Positions 23,385 to 34,968 of a DNA stretch of 64,000 bases are shown here, one piece after another. The notes under the pieces were generated by a model that was not told the DNA's origin, made no database searches, and was given only the letters and a program-made list of their open reading frames with translations. A program made the position numbers and the translations under genes. The stretch comes from Thozetella sp. PMI_491. Lineage: Eukaryota; Ascomycota; Sordariomycetes; Chaetosphaeriales; Chaetosphaeriaceae. Where the stretch lies: assembly GCA_021432635.1 (NCBI GenBank), contig MU270057.1, positions 310,001 through 374,000 of the forward strand, given 5' to 3'. Position 1 is the first letter of the stretch. Each line of letters starts with the position of its first letter.

Positions 23385-25264
23385 CTACTGGGTGCTAGCT
23401 TTAACAATCTTTGATCTCCGGCGAATTTTAAGAGTGGCCCAAATTGGAGGCAATGCTGCATCTCCTAAAACAAAGGTCTCCGGCGATGGGCCAGTGCATT
23501 CCATATCATAATTAATCGTCATATAGGAAATTATCATCTTCAACATTAATACAGCAATCCAGCGCCCTGGGCTGGCAATGGGAAGTTAGCGTTCCTAGCT
23601 CAAGTTTTGCAAACAAGTCACATACTGAAAGGCTTTAATTGATTGGAATGTACTTACCAAGCATGTCGGCCGTAGCCAAATCCAAGATATGTAGTAGTTG
23701 GTTTGCCGGCTTCTGGCTCGTCCTCGTACGACGTAGTTAGACTTCCAGAAGCAGTCTCAGATTCGTAACGAGCAGAATTCTCTGAATTGTGCCTAGGCTT
23801 CTTTACGAAACGAAAAGGCTCATATGTCTGGGCATGATGATAGAATCTTTCGTCTTGATGAATGCCAAGCACGGGAACTCCAATCCAGCCGCCTCTGGGT
23901 ATGTGCGTACCGTCCGGGAGCTGGAGACCTGTTGGAGGAATCACCTCCTTTGTTAGTCCTTTAATGAGAATCGGGTGAAGACGAAGGCTTTCTCTAATAG
24001 CACTATCGGCCAAGGACTGCTTCCGGAAGGTTGAAGCTTTCTCCCAGCTTTGATCGTCGCCCTGGAGAGTCGCCTCAGCTTCAGCACGGAGTTGCTCAAA
24101 GGCATGAAGCTCAGGTGCGCAGTTGGCCAGGTCAATCAGGAGATTGGTTGATTGGATAATGGTCGAAGATGAACCAGCAAAGCCCTTTGTCAAACGAGGT
24201 TAGTGCTTTGTCCAGAGAATAGATTTGTATATACGGAAGGAGAACCTGCCAGCATCATTATCCACTCAGCTATTACCGCCGGAGAAACTTGGTTTCCGAT
24301 CCCGCCAACATCGTTCTTTTCAGAAAGCTTGGCACAGTGGCGGATGAAGTTAGATTTATCGTCAGCCTCATCGCCCTCCTTCGTCAGGTGTTGAGATAGC
24401 TGCGAATGCACTATGGGTGTCAGGATGTTCAGTGTTTTCTGGCGGTAATATGCTAGAGGCATCCTAACAAGGAATGCAACTACCCCTTTAAGTATGCGAG
24501 GTAGTTCACCGACGAAGATTGTGCATATGCCTAGAACCGTGAGGTACCGCTGAAAGGCGGTTAGCATGCGCGGATCAGCATCCACGCTCCCCAAAAAAAC
24601 TCGGCACAAAGTTGGGAAGACCACGTCCTGCATGCTGCTGTAGACATTAATCTCGCTCCATTCGTCTTTATTGGACGATTTATTAAACACTTTGTCAATG
24701 CGATACTGTAGCTCCCGGTATAGTATGCCTTGTAGCGCCTCTAGGTGTCGGTTCAAGCGGTCATTCGATATGTGTCGGATGAAGTGCGTGGTAGAGTCCA
24801 GCTCAAGGTCAGGACCAATGTGCAAATATCGCACTGCATGCCGCTCTTGTCGAACTCCATAGCTACTCAGCTTTGAATCAGGTTGTTCCGCAAACCATTT
24901 TATGTGCTCTACTGGAAGGAGCAGTTCTTGTTGTGCACTTGGGTCGTAGACAACAAAAGGCCGGCCGTGCTTGGCATACTAATCTGCTTTAGAGACTAAC
25001 AATTCCCTAAATGGTTCTGGAGAGCTTGATTCCTACCTTTTTGTAACCCTCCAGGAGTGTTGTGATGCCGTTCGTTAGCTGTCGGAAAGACGCCCGAGCT
25101 ATCCCAAGCGCCTCTTTGCGTACGCCCACAACAGGTAAAGTGTCGGGAAACGTTGCTTCATGCCGAAAGATTACTTTCACAGTAAATATGAAACTCAATC
25201 CAGATACCGCTATCAAAACAATTCCGGCAAGTTGTTGAATGACCATCATGATCCTGATTCTCAC
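23385..25264 (-). CDS. Cytochrome P450, ent-kaurene-oxidase-like
   Basis: Exons 25037-25264, 24235-24978, 23658-24184 and 23385-23571 give 1686 bp (561 residues). The N-terminus is a membrane anchor (LAGIVLIAVSGLSFIFTV). Other features are the I-helix region AGSSSTIIQSTNLLIDL, the K-helix ExxR in SAIRESLRLHP, and the haem loop FGYGRHACPGRW with Cys500. The haem motif is split by an intron immediately inside the Cys codon, a placement also seen in the P450 at 37123-39179. The style matches fungal terpenoid P450s of the ent-kaurene oxidase / CYP503-CYP68 type. It is transcribed divergently from the cyclase-glucosyltransferase gene across ~0.8 kb, good context for oxidising that enzyme's triterpene. 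Position of oxidation unknown. Confidence 0.88.
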
Positions 25265-26065
25265 TTGCCCGATAAGCTATGCTCGACGGTCGCCGTAGTC
25301 AAAAATACAAGCGCGGAAGAGTATCTTCCCAGGTTGGTTGATTTAGCCGTTGAGTAATTCTGTCACTCTACCGCGATCTTAGAATTGAATGGGCGCAAAA
25401 TTTTCAACGTGTTCAACACTGGGGCATAGCCTCTCCGCGGGCCATCTGGGCTTCGGGGGTCAAAACGTAAGGTCTACAGGCTGTAGACTTAACGGTTGTA
25501 CGTACATCCGTTATTATGGGGTCTAAACGGTATGCGAACACTTTATCGTTCCACATCGGGGGGGGCCATTGGCTGCGGCATTAACTAATGATGACCATCC
25601 ACACTTTGGCTGGCTGACTAGTCTGAAACCCCATTCACAAAATAAGACCTCCTCCGGAAAGTGGCATCCGATATAGCTATTCCGTAGGAATGCATATGCA
25701 TGGAATTATTGATATCAACAAGAAGTATGCTGTTACTCAACCGCGCAAACGTGTATCTGGTTGACACAGTCCAAATAGTCTGCGTCGCCCTGCGGGACTT
25801 ATGTCAACAGGAATCGAGCATGACCGCAGCCCGACCAATCATATTATCCTCTGGGACAAGAGACGTGGATGCAACTTCATTAGTTCAGTATAGGTCGTTC
25901 AGCAGGTGTTAAGATAGCGAAGTCGAGAGCAATGGTTAACAGTCTATAAGGATGGAACCAACACAACTAAGCCGTCAGAGTTAAGTGTAATCAGACTCCA
26001 AATTTGAGGAGCCGTGGTAAAGCCAGCTGCTAACGCTCAGTCCCGGATCTCGAGTATCACCCATC
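25265..26065. promoter_or_regulatory. Divergent promoter of P450 and cyclase-glucosyltransferase
   Basis: The ~0.8 kb between start codons of two divergent cluster genes. A near-perfect palindrome at 25472-25488 is the standout element, listed separately. A G-run lies at 25558-25565. Confidence 0.5.
25472..25488. promoter_or_regulatory. Palindromic operator candidate
   Basis: GTCTACAG-G-CTGTAGAC is a perfect 8-bp palindrome around one base; allowing a single G bulge the arms extend to 11 bp (TAAG...CTTA). It lies ~210 bp upstream of the P450 start and ~580 bp upstream of the cyclase start, so it could serve a dimeric cluster regulator. No second promoter copy was noticed. Confidence 0.4.
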
Positions 26066-29000
26066 ATGACGCAGCATCAACCTGACCACCCCAAAGAGGA
26101 TGAAATGGACAAACTTCAGCTAGAAGGCCGTCGTGCCATGCAGCAGGCTATCGACTTCTCATTCAGCTGTCAACAGCCTGACGGACACTGGGTAGCCCCT
26201 GTGTCGGCTGACGCGACCTTTACGGCACAGTATGTCATGTTCAAATACGCCATCGATGGGCTGTCACTGGCAGATGATGGCAAAGAGATCCAACGTTGGC
26301 TCCTGGGAAACCAGAATATCCACGATGGTTCCTGGAGCCTAGCTCCCGGTCTGCCAGGGAACTTATCCACAAGTGTAGAGGCATACCTCGCGCTGCGGAT
26401 CTTAGGCACACCGCTCTCTCACCCGGCTATGCAAAAGGGCCGAGCTTTTATTCTCGACCATGGCGGTGTTGCTGGTGTACGTTTCTTTACACGATTCTTC
26501 CTCGCCACTTTTGGTCTTTTCCCATGGAGCGTCATTCCCCAAATGCCAGCTGAACTCATCCTCATGCCCCACTGGCTTCCCTTAAATATTTATGTGCTCT
26601 CCTCATGGGCACGTAGCACTTTAATTCCTATTCTCGTTGTACGACACCATGAACCCGTATACGCACTTCCCAACGGTCTGAGTCCGGACAACAACTTTTT
26701 AGACGAGCTCTGGGTAAATCCGGCATCCAAAGAAATTCCCTATACACGCCCACTGTGGGACCTCCTCTTCGGGCGTGATCGTGACATCATCGAACTCCTG
26801 TTCACGCTGGCAGATAAAGCTCTAATCGGCATTGGCGGCCTGCGGCATGGGCCACTGCGTCAGTTAGCACTTCGCCGGTGTATTGAGTGGTTATTAGAGC
26901 ATCAAGAGGAGCAGGGCGACTGGGCCGGTTTCTTTCCCCCCATCCACGGCAGTGTCTGGGCGCTTCTCCTCGAAGGCTTCACACTGCGAGACGACAGAGT
27001 ACGCCTTGGGCTAGAAGCACTCGAGCGATTAGCTGTCAACGACGAGAGTGGAAAATGGCTTCAGTCGACAATATCGCCGTGCTGGGACACGGCGCTCATG
27101 GTCAAAGGGCTCTGCGATGTTGACCTATGTCGGCATGATACCCGCGTTTCTGCGGCAGTCGGTTGGCTTCACAAGCTACAGCTCATGGTTCCCCACGGAG
27201 ACTGGCGCATCTACAGCCCTAATCAGCAAGCAGGCGGCTGGAGCTTTCAGTACTACAATACGTGGTACCCAGACGTTGATGACGCCGCTGTTGTTGTCAT
27301 GGCGCTGGTGGGACACGATCCTGCTGCCATCGAGTCTCAACGAATCGAAATAGCTATTGAATGGATTCTGGGTATGCAGAATCATGACGGCGGCTGGGGG
27401 GCTTTCGACATAAACAACGACGCACGTTGGTTGCACAAAATTCCATTTAGCGATATGGACAGCCTTGTTGATCCGAGTACCTCTGATGTAACGGGTCGTA
27501 TGCTTGAATGCTTTGGACTCCTCCTGAATCATCGAAAAGACGGTCGACATCTTGACAAGGGTCTTGCCAGTCGTGTGAGAGAAGCGTGTAACAGGGCTCT
27601 GGCGTTTTTATGCAAAGAACAAGAGCCATCGGGGGCGTGGTGGGGACGTTGGGGAAGTAATTACAATTACGGCACAACCAACGTCCTTCGCGGCCTACGA
27701 GAGTTCTGCGATAAAAGCCCAAAGGGCGTTATTTACACGAAGTCTGCAATGCGGGCCGTGCTTTGGCTAGAGCGGTGCCAGAACGATGACGGTGGTTGGG
27801 GCGAAACTTTGATGTCCTACAACAACCCAGATTTAGCCGGCCTCGGCCCCAGTACGGCTGCCCACACATCCTGGGCTCTCGATTCCATACTACGCTTCCG
27901 ACCTCCTTCTCATTTAACAATTCAGAAAGGCATCCGCTGGCTCATAGACCAACAAAACCCCACTGGAGAAGAACAGCGTCACTGGTCCTCTTGGCCCTCA
28001 GACCTATACGTCGGCACTGGCTTCCCGAAAGTACTGTATCTTGGATACCCATTCTACCATCACCATTTTCCTATTTCCGCGCTGGCTAGATTTCTGGACT
28101 GCAGCAATTATCATTCATCATTCAGCCAAGATAAAAAGCCAACAGATCAACTACAAGAGTCACAACTCCTAAGACTAGATGTCGTCAAGAAACTACGGCG
28201 TCCTGACGTACTTCTCATGGTGCTTGGGAGTCGCGGGGACATCTATATGTTCATAAATATCGCCAAGAAGCTGCATCATTGCCGGGTACGCATCGCCACA
28301 CATCCGAAGCATCGCGATATCGTACAATCGCACGGCTTTGAGTTTTACAATGTTGGAGAGGATCCCGATGATGTTGCCCGAACTCTTGGGCAGGAACCAA
28401 ATTTGCTCCTAAGCATAGTTAAAGGAGATCTCACTAAGATGGGACGATCGCTCTGCCTGTCATTTGCAAGGTTTTGGCAGGCATGCTACGATATATCTGA
28501 GAATTCAGATGAGGAAAAGCATGTTAGCGAGCGTCCATTTTTGGCGGACGTGATCGTGTCAATCCCAGCCCTCACAGTACAGGTTCATGCGGCAGAGAGC
28601 TTGCAGGCTCCTCTTGTACTTGTCTCTGCCCAGCCGGTTCTACCCACGCGCGAGTTTCCCCATGTCTTCACTATGACAGAGCCGCGAATAACCCAGAGGG
28701 ATTGGTGGAACTATGCATCATACTTCTTCTTGGACCTTTTGTTAGTAGCCGGGGTGTCCGCTTTTTACAATATGTCTTGTCTAGAAGCTAACAGACACTT
28801 AGGCAATGGCTAATGTTGGGACGGTTCATCAACGATCTACGCACCAAACAATTTTCAATGCGACCCATGTGCTGGGTATGGGCAACGAAAGATTTCTTTC
28901 AGTCTCAGATACCACAGGCATGTCTATGGTCCTCTCACATACTCCCAAAACCAGCCGAATGGGACAGACATGAAGTGGTTATCGGTGGCTTTACAACCCT

Positions 29001-30078
29001 TGAGCTGGGCAGCAGCTATATGCCTCCAAACTCACTAGCTGCCTTCCTTAATACAGAGGAGCCTATCATTGCTATCAGCTTTGGATCCATGAACATTCCT
29101 AATCCTGTTTCGTTGATCCAGGCGGTGGCATCTGCCGCGGAAAGAGTTCGTGCCAAGATTGTCTTCAGCCGAAGCTGGTCCGCCAAGCTGGAACTAGGCC
29201 CTTCCGGACCGCTTCCGTCACACGTATACGTCATTGATACTGTTCCGCATGATTGGCTTCTGCCGCGCGTTAACGGTTTCGTCCACCACGGGGGTACCGG
29301 TCATATGGCGGCAGGCCTTCGTGCTGGCGTACCAATGCTAGTCATGCCATTCTATCTCGACCAGCATCTTTGGGCGGCAAAGTTGTCCCAGCTAGAATTG
29401 GGACCGCCTCCGCTCGAGTTGATGCGAGCTAACAACCAGGGAAAACCGATAGACGTGAATAAGCTTGCCGAAAGCTTGGAAATTTTATTGTCTGGGCGGT
29501 ACCGGGGACGATGCAGAGAGATGGCAACGCGAGTCCGTGCCGAAGGGGACGGTGCAACTGTTGCTGTTAACCTGATCGAGAGCCAGCTTGAGAAATCTCA
29601 AAATGGCATCGGGTCATGTGTGGTGATTCCAGAATTGCAAGCGCAGTGGGAACACACTGAGTCTGGATTGAGCCTGTCAGGCGCGGCCGCAGCAAGTCTC
29701 GTGGCATCTGGAGTCCTGGGCTGGGATGACTTCAAAAGCCAGCCTCGCATGGATTGGACCGCTCGGTGGCGAAATCAGACGCCCAAGTCACGCCTCCATA
29801 TGCTCTGCCATTTGGCGAATTGGCTTGTCTATGTGGTCCGCTTTATTTTCACTGTTCTTGGGCTTGTTTTGGGCACGCCCAGATGCAAAGCTAAGGCGGA
29901 GCTTGCAGATCCGATACAACAAGCTAGAATCAGAAAGAGTGTACTGGACCTCCAAATTGTCAGACAGGGCTTTGATGATAGAGGTACTGTCATCCTAGGC
30001 GAGGAACTTGCTAAAAGATGGCGGGCTATCACGGCAGATGAATTTAGCCGACGATGTGAGTTACTAAGTAGTATATAG
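26066..30078 (+). CDS. Chimeric triterpene cyclase-glucosyltransferase (EfuA-type)
   Basis: One gene of two exons, 26066-28744 and 28795-30078, 3963 bp (1320 residues). Residues ~10-680 form a squalene-hopene-cyclase-type class II terpene cyclase. They carry repeated QW motifs (QQPDGHW, QNHDGGWG, QNDDGGWGE) and a catalytic DVDDAA at 403-408 in place of the canonical DXDDTA. Residues ~715-1150 form a sterol-glucosyltransferase-like GT1 domain with SRGD at 722-725, PHDWLLP at ~1044, HHGGTGH at ~1057 and PFYLDQHLW ending the sugar-nucleotide site. A membrane-like segment follows near residue 1240 (LVYVVRFIFTVLGLVLG). The two halves lie in different frames; a 50-bp GT-AG intron (28745-28794) joins them in phase and restores the sterol-GT helix. 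Enfumafungin synthase EfuA has this same two-domain plan. Expected role: cyclise squalene and glucosylate the resulting hopane/fernane-type triterpene. Confidence 0.92.
28745..28794 (+). other. 50-bp intron linking the two domains
   Basis: Begins GTAGCC and ends GCTAACAG. Removing it joins ...YFFLDLLL to TLRQWLMLGRFINDLR, which lines up with the usual sterol-glucosyltransferase sequence (L-x-WQGLGDxINxFR). Without it the frame stops 15 codons later. The branch-like CTAAC sits unusually close to the acceptor, so transcript evidence would be decisive. Confidence 0.7.
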
Positions 30079-30806
30079 ATACAACCGACGACAATCTTTC
30101 CTATTGCAATTTGATACTGGCATATGAATAGTCTCTTAAGTACGACAAATTCCCACTTTACCAAGAGTGTAACTGACCGTGGGGCTCTCGTGCGTGTATA
30201 TATAGCCGCTAGATAGATCGACTGCTTTCCTTCGCTTTAGAGGCCACGTATAACACTAATCATTGAATATGACCAGCCCTACTACCGTATTTTAGTGACA
30301 TTTTCACCTTCGGACTTTCTACCTCGTGATACCACTTTCCAGTCTATCGATCAAACTATGTTTAGGTAAACATCTCTAGGAGTAGGGAGATAAACAAGCT
30401 AGTTGGGTCAGTGCTGTCGAGAAAAGTACGTATCGACATCCAACGCAGACCCAATCTGTCCGAGATATACTCTTCGTGTCCTACCAAATTATGAAATCAT
30501 ATCTATAGCTTTGTCCTCAGATTACTATGCTAACCAACACGAAGAGTTAGAATCACCTTAATTCACATTAGAGTATGAAGCTTTCATTCTTGTACACTTT
30601 TCGATACCAAATCGGTTGCAACTACCGCTTCTTCCTCCCTAAGTCGCTTTCCTGTCAGTTGCAACGGAATGGACACCCCAATCAAATTCTCTAGAATACG
30701 TCCATATTCAAGTCAATCAACTTCAACGCTCATTATGCTCAAATTATTAACTCGTTAGCCATGCGGAGGTTGCTTTATGTTCGCGCCTCTCTTTTGTTGG
30801 GCAGGA

Positions 30807-31025
30807 TTAGTAGTCATTCTGTACAATTTCGATCTCTATATCGACCTTCCGTCCCGCTGAGAGAGTAATGAGAGCCTGGTCAAGGATATTACTTGCGGAG
30901 GTTTGGCGAAAGTATTCACAGGACGCCAACTTCGCCGCAGCTTTTAAGTATGCTGGACAGAGGTCGAAATCGACGCCGAGTTCCTCCATGATACAATGAT
31001 ACCTTTCATTCACTAGCGTCCGCAC
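30807..31025 (-). other. Unrecognised protein-like fragment
   Basis: A 72-codon frame with a natural-looking composition (ELGVDFDLCPAYLKAAAKL, SAGRKVDIEIEIVQNDY). I recognise no family. It may be the last exon of a decayed gene or chance. Confidence 0.2.
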
Positions 31026-32604
31026 CGCGCGTTAGTATATCAATATACCCATGTGTCTCGATAGGTATCTCGTCAAATGTTCAGGTCCCAAAGTTCTGCT
31101 ATGGGAAGTAACTCCGTAATCAGGTCCAATCTCTACGCAGATCCGGGTACACTAGCCTCTGACATATAAGCAGCCCTGGTGTGGTCTATCAAGGAGTGCT
31201 TGGCTATCTTAATCAAGATAACGAGACCGAGGTATTACTTGGGCAGCCCACAAACTAAGGCAGCGGGTATCGCTGCCGTCCCGGCCGGCTTCTTGGAAGG
31301 GAACTATCGTCTCAAGCCGCTAGAATTGTTGCAAACAGGCCCAGAGCGCACGCCAGCTACATTGACAGAGCCACGCAATTCTCCATTGGCCGCAACTACT
31401 GATATTCTCAATTTCCTGCATGACGATCCTCTGTATTTTTACCCTAACACACGGAACAGCAGTGACAACCACTACAACTTCGGGCGCCGAGATTCTTGTA
31501 GATATTCGCGGTCGGTTCCGGGGCATAGGTAGTCCTACCGCTATCTGAAAGATGACAAAGTGTTGTCCAACGGATTTCAGGACATGCTGATCTCCATCGT
31601 TGAATTCCGAGTATTGCCGACACATTACTACCGATCTGCCTCATCACGATAAAGGTAACAGAAACGAACGACTTCGAGAGGGTTCCCCAGCCACTCTTTC
31701 ATTCGCCTCATCCCGTTTTCGACAGATTCATATCCCTGTCTCAAACATCACTTCTCTATGCCACCCGAACAACATATGCTAAACCCAAGGTCCTTGAAAC
31801 AGGTAATGGGCAAGCGGGGCCACATAGCAAGGGACTGTGGGGTAGTTGCACGAAGTCCTACGAAGCCTGCCATTCACCTCGTAGGCCTACGAGCGCGACA
31901 CCTGCCATATTTACTATAAACGATATACCTCGGGTAGTCTAGTTTCTCACTGAACTATCAGTCGGCTCCGACATCCCACTATAGCGCTACAGCTAACAGT
32001 TGCCTAGCGAGCGGCGTATGAGAAACACGCTAAGTCTAAATCGCGGCCTTAGAACGCCGTATCCAGATTATGTGATGTAAAGCTTGTCGTCATCGTAACC
32101 GCCACAGGCAAAAGCGTAGAACAAAGCCAAATTTAACTAGCTAGTATAACACTTGGTTGCCCATATTAGACGTGGAAGTCAAGGACAAAGGGGCTTTTCC
32201 GGAGAGCTTTGGATGGTCCCCTTGGTGACCCGTCAAGCCTAGGAGGTGTATATCAAAATGTATGTTTCGTATGCGAGGGCACTGAAAGCTATGCTAACTG
32301 TTGCCTCGCAAATTTAGAGGAAATTGGATGAAAGTTTCTGCCTAAAATCTGTGCTTGCTGTGCAACTCTTTCCAGCCCCCAAGAACCATGTGTTACACAG
32401 AAGCGAGCATCTGATTCTCATTCGCCTGTACACCCCGATGCGACCATCCTGCATGCTGAGCCTTCTATCTACTTTTCACCTGAAGCCAGACGAAGCCAAA
32501 TTAATATTACTGAAGGATGAATGAAACTGTATAATCAGAGTTGACGCCAATTATTATTAGCTATGGCATGCAAGGTTCTTGGAGTACCTAAACGATGTTG
32601 TACG

Positions 32605-32621
32605 AAAAAAAAAAAAAAAAA
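32605..32621. repeat. Poly(A) tract
   Basis: Seventeen consecutive A residues about 185 bp upstream of the membrane-protein start. This is a homopolymer tract, possibly nucleosome-excluding or an old retroposed tail. Confidence 0.8.
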
Positions 32622-32805
32622 CGGCAGTTAATTAGAAAAGGGTGCCTAGAGCCATGCTAGGTACAGCAATGTAGAGAATGCAAAGGGCACGCCTCCTCTA
32701 TAAGTCAGCCGACTCGACCGAAAAGCACACAACTGAACCCACCCCTTGCGTCTTTTTTATACTTCCGATGTCATCAAATTAAAGGAATAAACAAGACGTG
32801 ACACG

Positions 32806-33587
32806 ATGAGAGATGAGCAACACCTAGAAGGAGACCAGTCCCGAAAACCACCAAGTTACCCGGATCTCGGAAATAGCTGGGGTATTGAGATCGTTCAGAG
32901 CCATGGACTTGAGGTGGTCTTCCATACCACGACTACATCTCGGTTTCCTGAAGTAGTTGCAGCGTCCGAGCTACAGACCGTCTATCCTGATTATCATGAA
33001 GAGAAGGAGGTTACTTTTCCCGAGCCACCGGAAAAGACGTACCCTCTATTGCTTCCTCGACTTTTCTTCCGAGCAATCGTCGGCTTTGCGATTGTTCTAT
33101 GCCTTGGACTTGGGTTGGGTATCGGACTTGGCATCGGGCTGAAGAATCGCGATTTTAACCTATCTAACAGTGCACCATCGTCATCTTATACGTCGACCTC
33201 AACTACGATAACTACCATGGCTTCCTTTAATTCAACAACGACATCAATGTCGATACCCACACAGACCATTCTGGACTATTCCGGCACTTGTAACGAGGGC
33301 ATCAACTACTGTGGTTGGTATCTGATGCAGAACGCCAGTAAGCAAAACGTTCCTAGCTTGACCAGTTGGATTCGAGAAAAATCAGACTTATGCGTATCTA
33401 TTTAGATTATACGCAAGCGAATCTTACCAGCGATGGAAGCAAAGATCCATTCAACGACTTGTTCTTATGCGGCAAGAACAATGCCCTCACCTTGAACCAG
33501 ACGTGTGGAGGGATGGACCACTGCCAGCCTCCAGACCATATCGGTGGAAATTGTAGCTTTGGACTTGGTCAGTCATGCTGTAGCTGA
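32806..33587 (+). CDS. Single-pass membrane protein with Cys-rich ectodomain
   Basis: Exons 32806-33337 and 33406-33587 give 714 bp (237 residues). There is no signal peptide. A ~75-residue Pro-rich cytoplasmic N-terminus (RKPPSYPDLG...) precedes one strongly hydrophobic Gly/Leu-rich helix at about 87-111 (AIVGFAIVLCLGLGLGIGLGIGL). A Ser/Thr-rich stalk then leads to a small Cys-rich outer domain (CNEGINYCGWYL ... CGGMDHCQPP ... GLGQSCCS). The layout is that of fungal type II cell-surface proteins related to those that carry lectin-like ectodomains. The join at 33338-33405 keeps frame and ends the protein in the typical CCS. Function unknown; it neighbours another membrane-anchored surface protein on the same strand. 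Confidence 0.65.
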
Positions 33588-33633
33588 CAGAGACTCTCTC
33601 ATGTGAATTATAATTGGCAGAGCAAGAGAAATA

Positions 33634-33669
33634 CACAGCAAAATATTGATGAGGTGCGCGCACGGAAGC
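33634..33669. repeat. Short dispersed repeat, copy A
   Basis: About 36 bp starting CACAGCAAAAT and containing GATGAGGTGCGCGCACGGAAGC, closely matched at 42003-42039. The other copy has TG where this one has CG, as RIP would give. Probably the end of a decayed transposable element. Confidence 0.5.
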
Positions 33670-34380
33670 CCACCTAGTTATGAACGCAGATAGCAGGTAG
33701 TCTGACTATATTAATCCCCCTCCGAGTCTACAAGAGTACTAGGGTATATGCAGATATTGCGTAAAGATATTTCAAGACGCTCCAACCAGTTTGAGCCGCG
33801 CTGTGCGTTCCTTTACATGGCCCTGGTTCGTAGTCTCAAGTGGCTCTCGAAGGTTATCCGCTTCAACAATTTGTGGTTCACAAAGGTTTTACCGCTGCGA
33901 ATTTAGATTCTTTTACAGCAAAGGTCAAGACTATCTACGTTCGGAAATCCAGCGACGTGGACTCCATCAACGCCCTTTGGACGTCTTAGTCCTGTTGAAA
34001 CTGTTAGGAGGGAGGACTCCTTGATAATTGTACCTCGACGCGCACGATACGGAACTGGAGTCCATGAAAACTAGAGACCAGTTGCACCAGATTTTCGTTC
34101 TCGTCTCTCGGCAAGTTTTTCACGAGCCCTCGGGGAAGCGCTCCTTTCTGGGCTAAAGCATTGTACGGAGTATAACAAAGATAGTAAGTGAGGTGGGTTA
34201 TCTGTTGTGCGGACCCACAGACCCAGCCACCCGGTTTCCCGTGCAGTTTAACCACTAACTAGAAGATGGACCCAGCTTCGGACCAAGCAGCACCTATGTC
34301 GGGAAATAATAATACTAAAGAAAGCGGGGCATTGTGGCATTTTGCCTTGCTACGGTATGCATCATATTTAGTCTAAGAAT

Positions 34381-34392
34381 CCCCCCCCCCCC
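34381..34392. repeat. Poly(C) tract
   Basis: Twelve consecutive C residues in the spacer. Simple homopolymer; length may be unreliable in sequencing. Confidence 0.8.
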
Positions 34393-34968
34393 ACGCCATA
34401 CTAACTATCAGCTTGAGCTTAAGCCCGAGCTGGCTGCTAGTGCGAAAGCTGTCTGCCAATCATGGATGCATCCCAATGGTTGGTCTGGGGAGCGTCCCCA
34501 CCCCCATTTTAAGGGTTGACTGGCAGTCCCGCTAGGACGAATCTGGCAGAGTTTCTCGATTTCAACCTTTTCCTCAATTTTTTTTTCCCTTCCTTCCCCT
34601 CCTCTTGCTCCTCAGCCCCGCTGGGTATCTCGCCTCTTTGTACCAAGCATGTTCACGCCGCACTGACTCATCCGAGCCTGTCTGCTTTACATGTCAACCG
34701 GTTTCCACCAATCGCGTGGGTTCTGCGGACCCTGGTGCAATTGCTAGTTGGTTCTTGCTAGGCCCTACTCCTTGCGTTAGGTCTGGGCTCGAATCCACCC
34801 AGCTTGCAGCAGTAGCGATATCTGCCGCCTCTCTCTGCATGAATTGGTAACCTTTTGTTACCCGTGGTGCTTGTTAGCAACATTCGAGACTTTGTCCTCC
34901 TTCAAAGTAACTGCCAGCCTGTTACTAGTGACGCATGGACTTGGCATTGGGGCCGCATAGCTATCCCG

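Larger units (their letters stand above)
30079..32805. other. Long gene-free stretch
   Basis: About 2.7 kb with no convincing gene. A 72-codon frame at 30807-31025 (-) is protein-like but unrecognised and is listed separately. Two overlapping opposite-strand frames near 31180-31650 have no domain. A 17-base A tract lies at 32605-32621. Confidence 0.5.
33588..34968. other. Gene-free spacer with dispersed repeat and C tract
   Basis: No supported gene. It holds one copy of a short dispersed repeat (33634-33669) and a run of twelve C residues (34381-34392). The right part is the promoter of the next gene, CT-rich near 34570-34620. Confidence 0.45.

Noticed and set aside
28813-30078. Reading the glucosyltransferase as a separate gene starting at 28813
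   Set aside because: The domain would lack its N-terminal half, which is encoded in frame with the cyclase; a 50-bp intron explains the frame change better.
34780-34820. Possible tRNA T-arm (GGCTCGAATCCACC)
   Set aside because: No matching acceptor stem, D-arm or anticodon arm could be folded around it.
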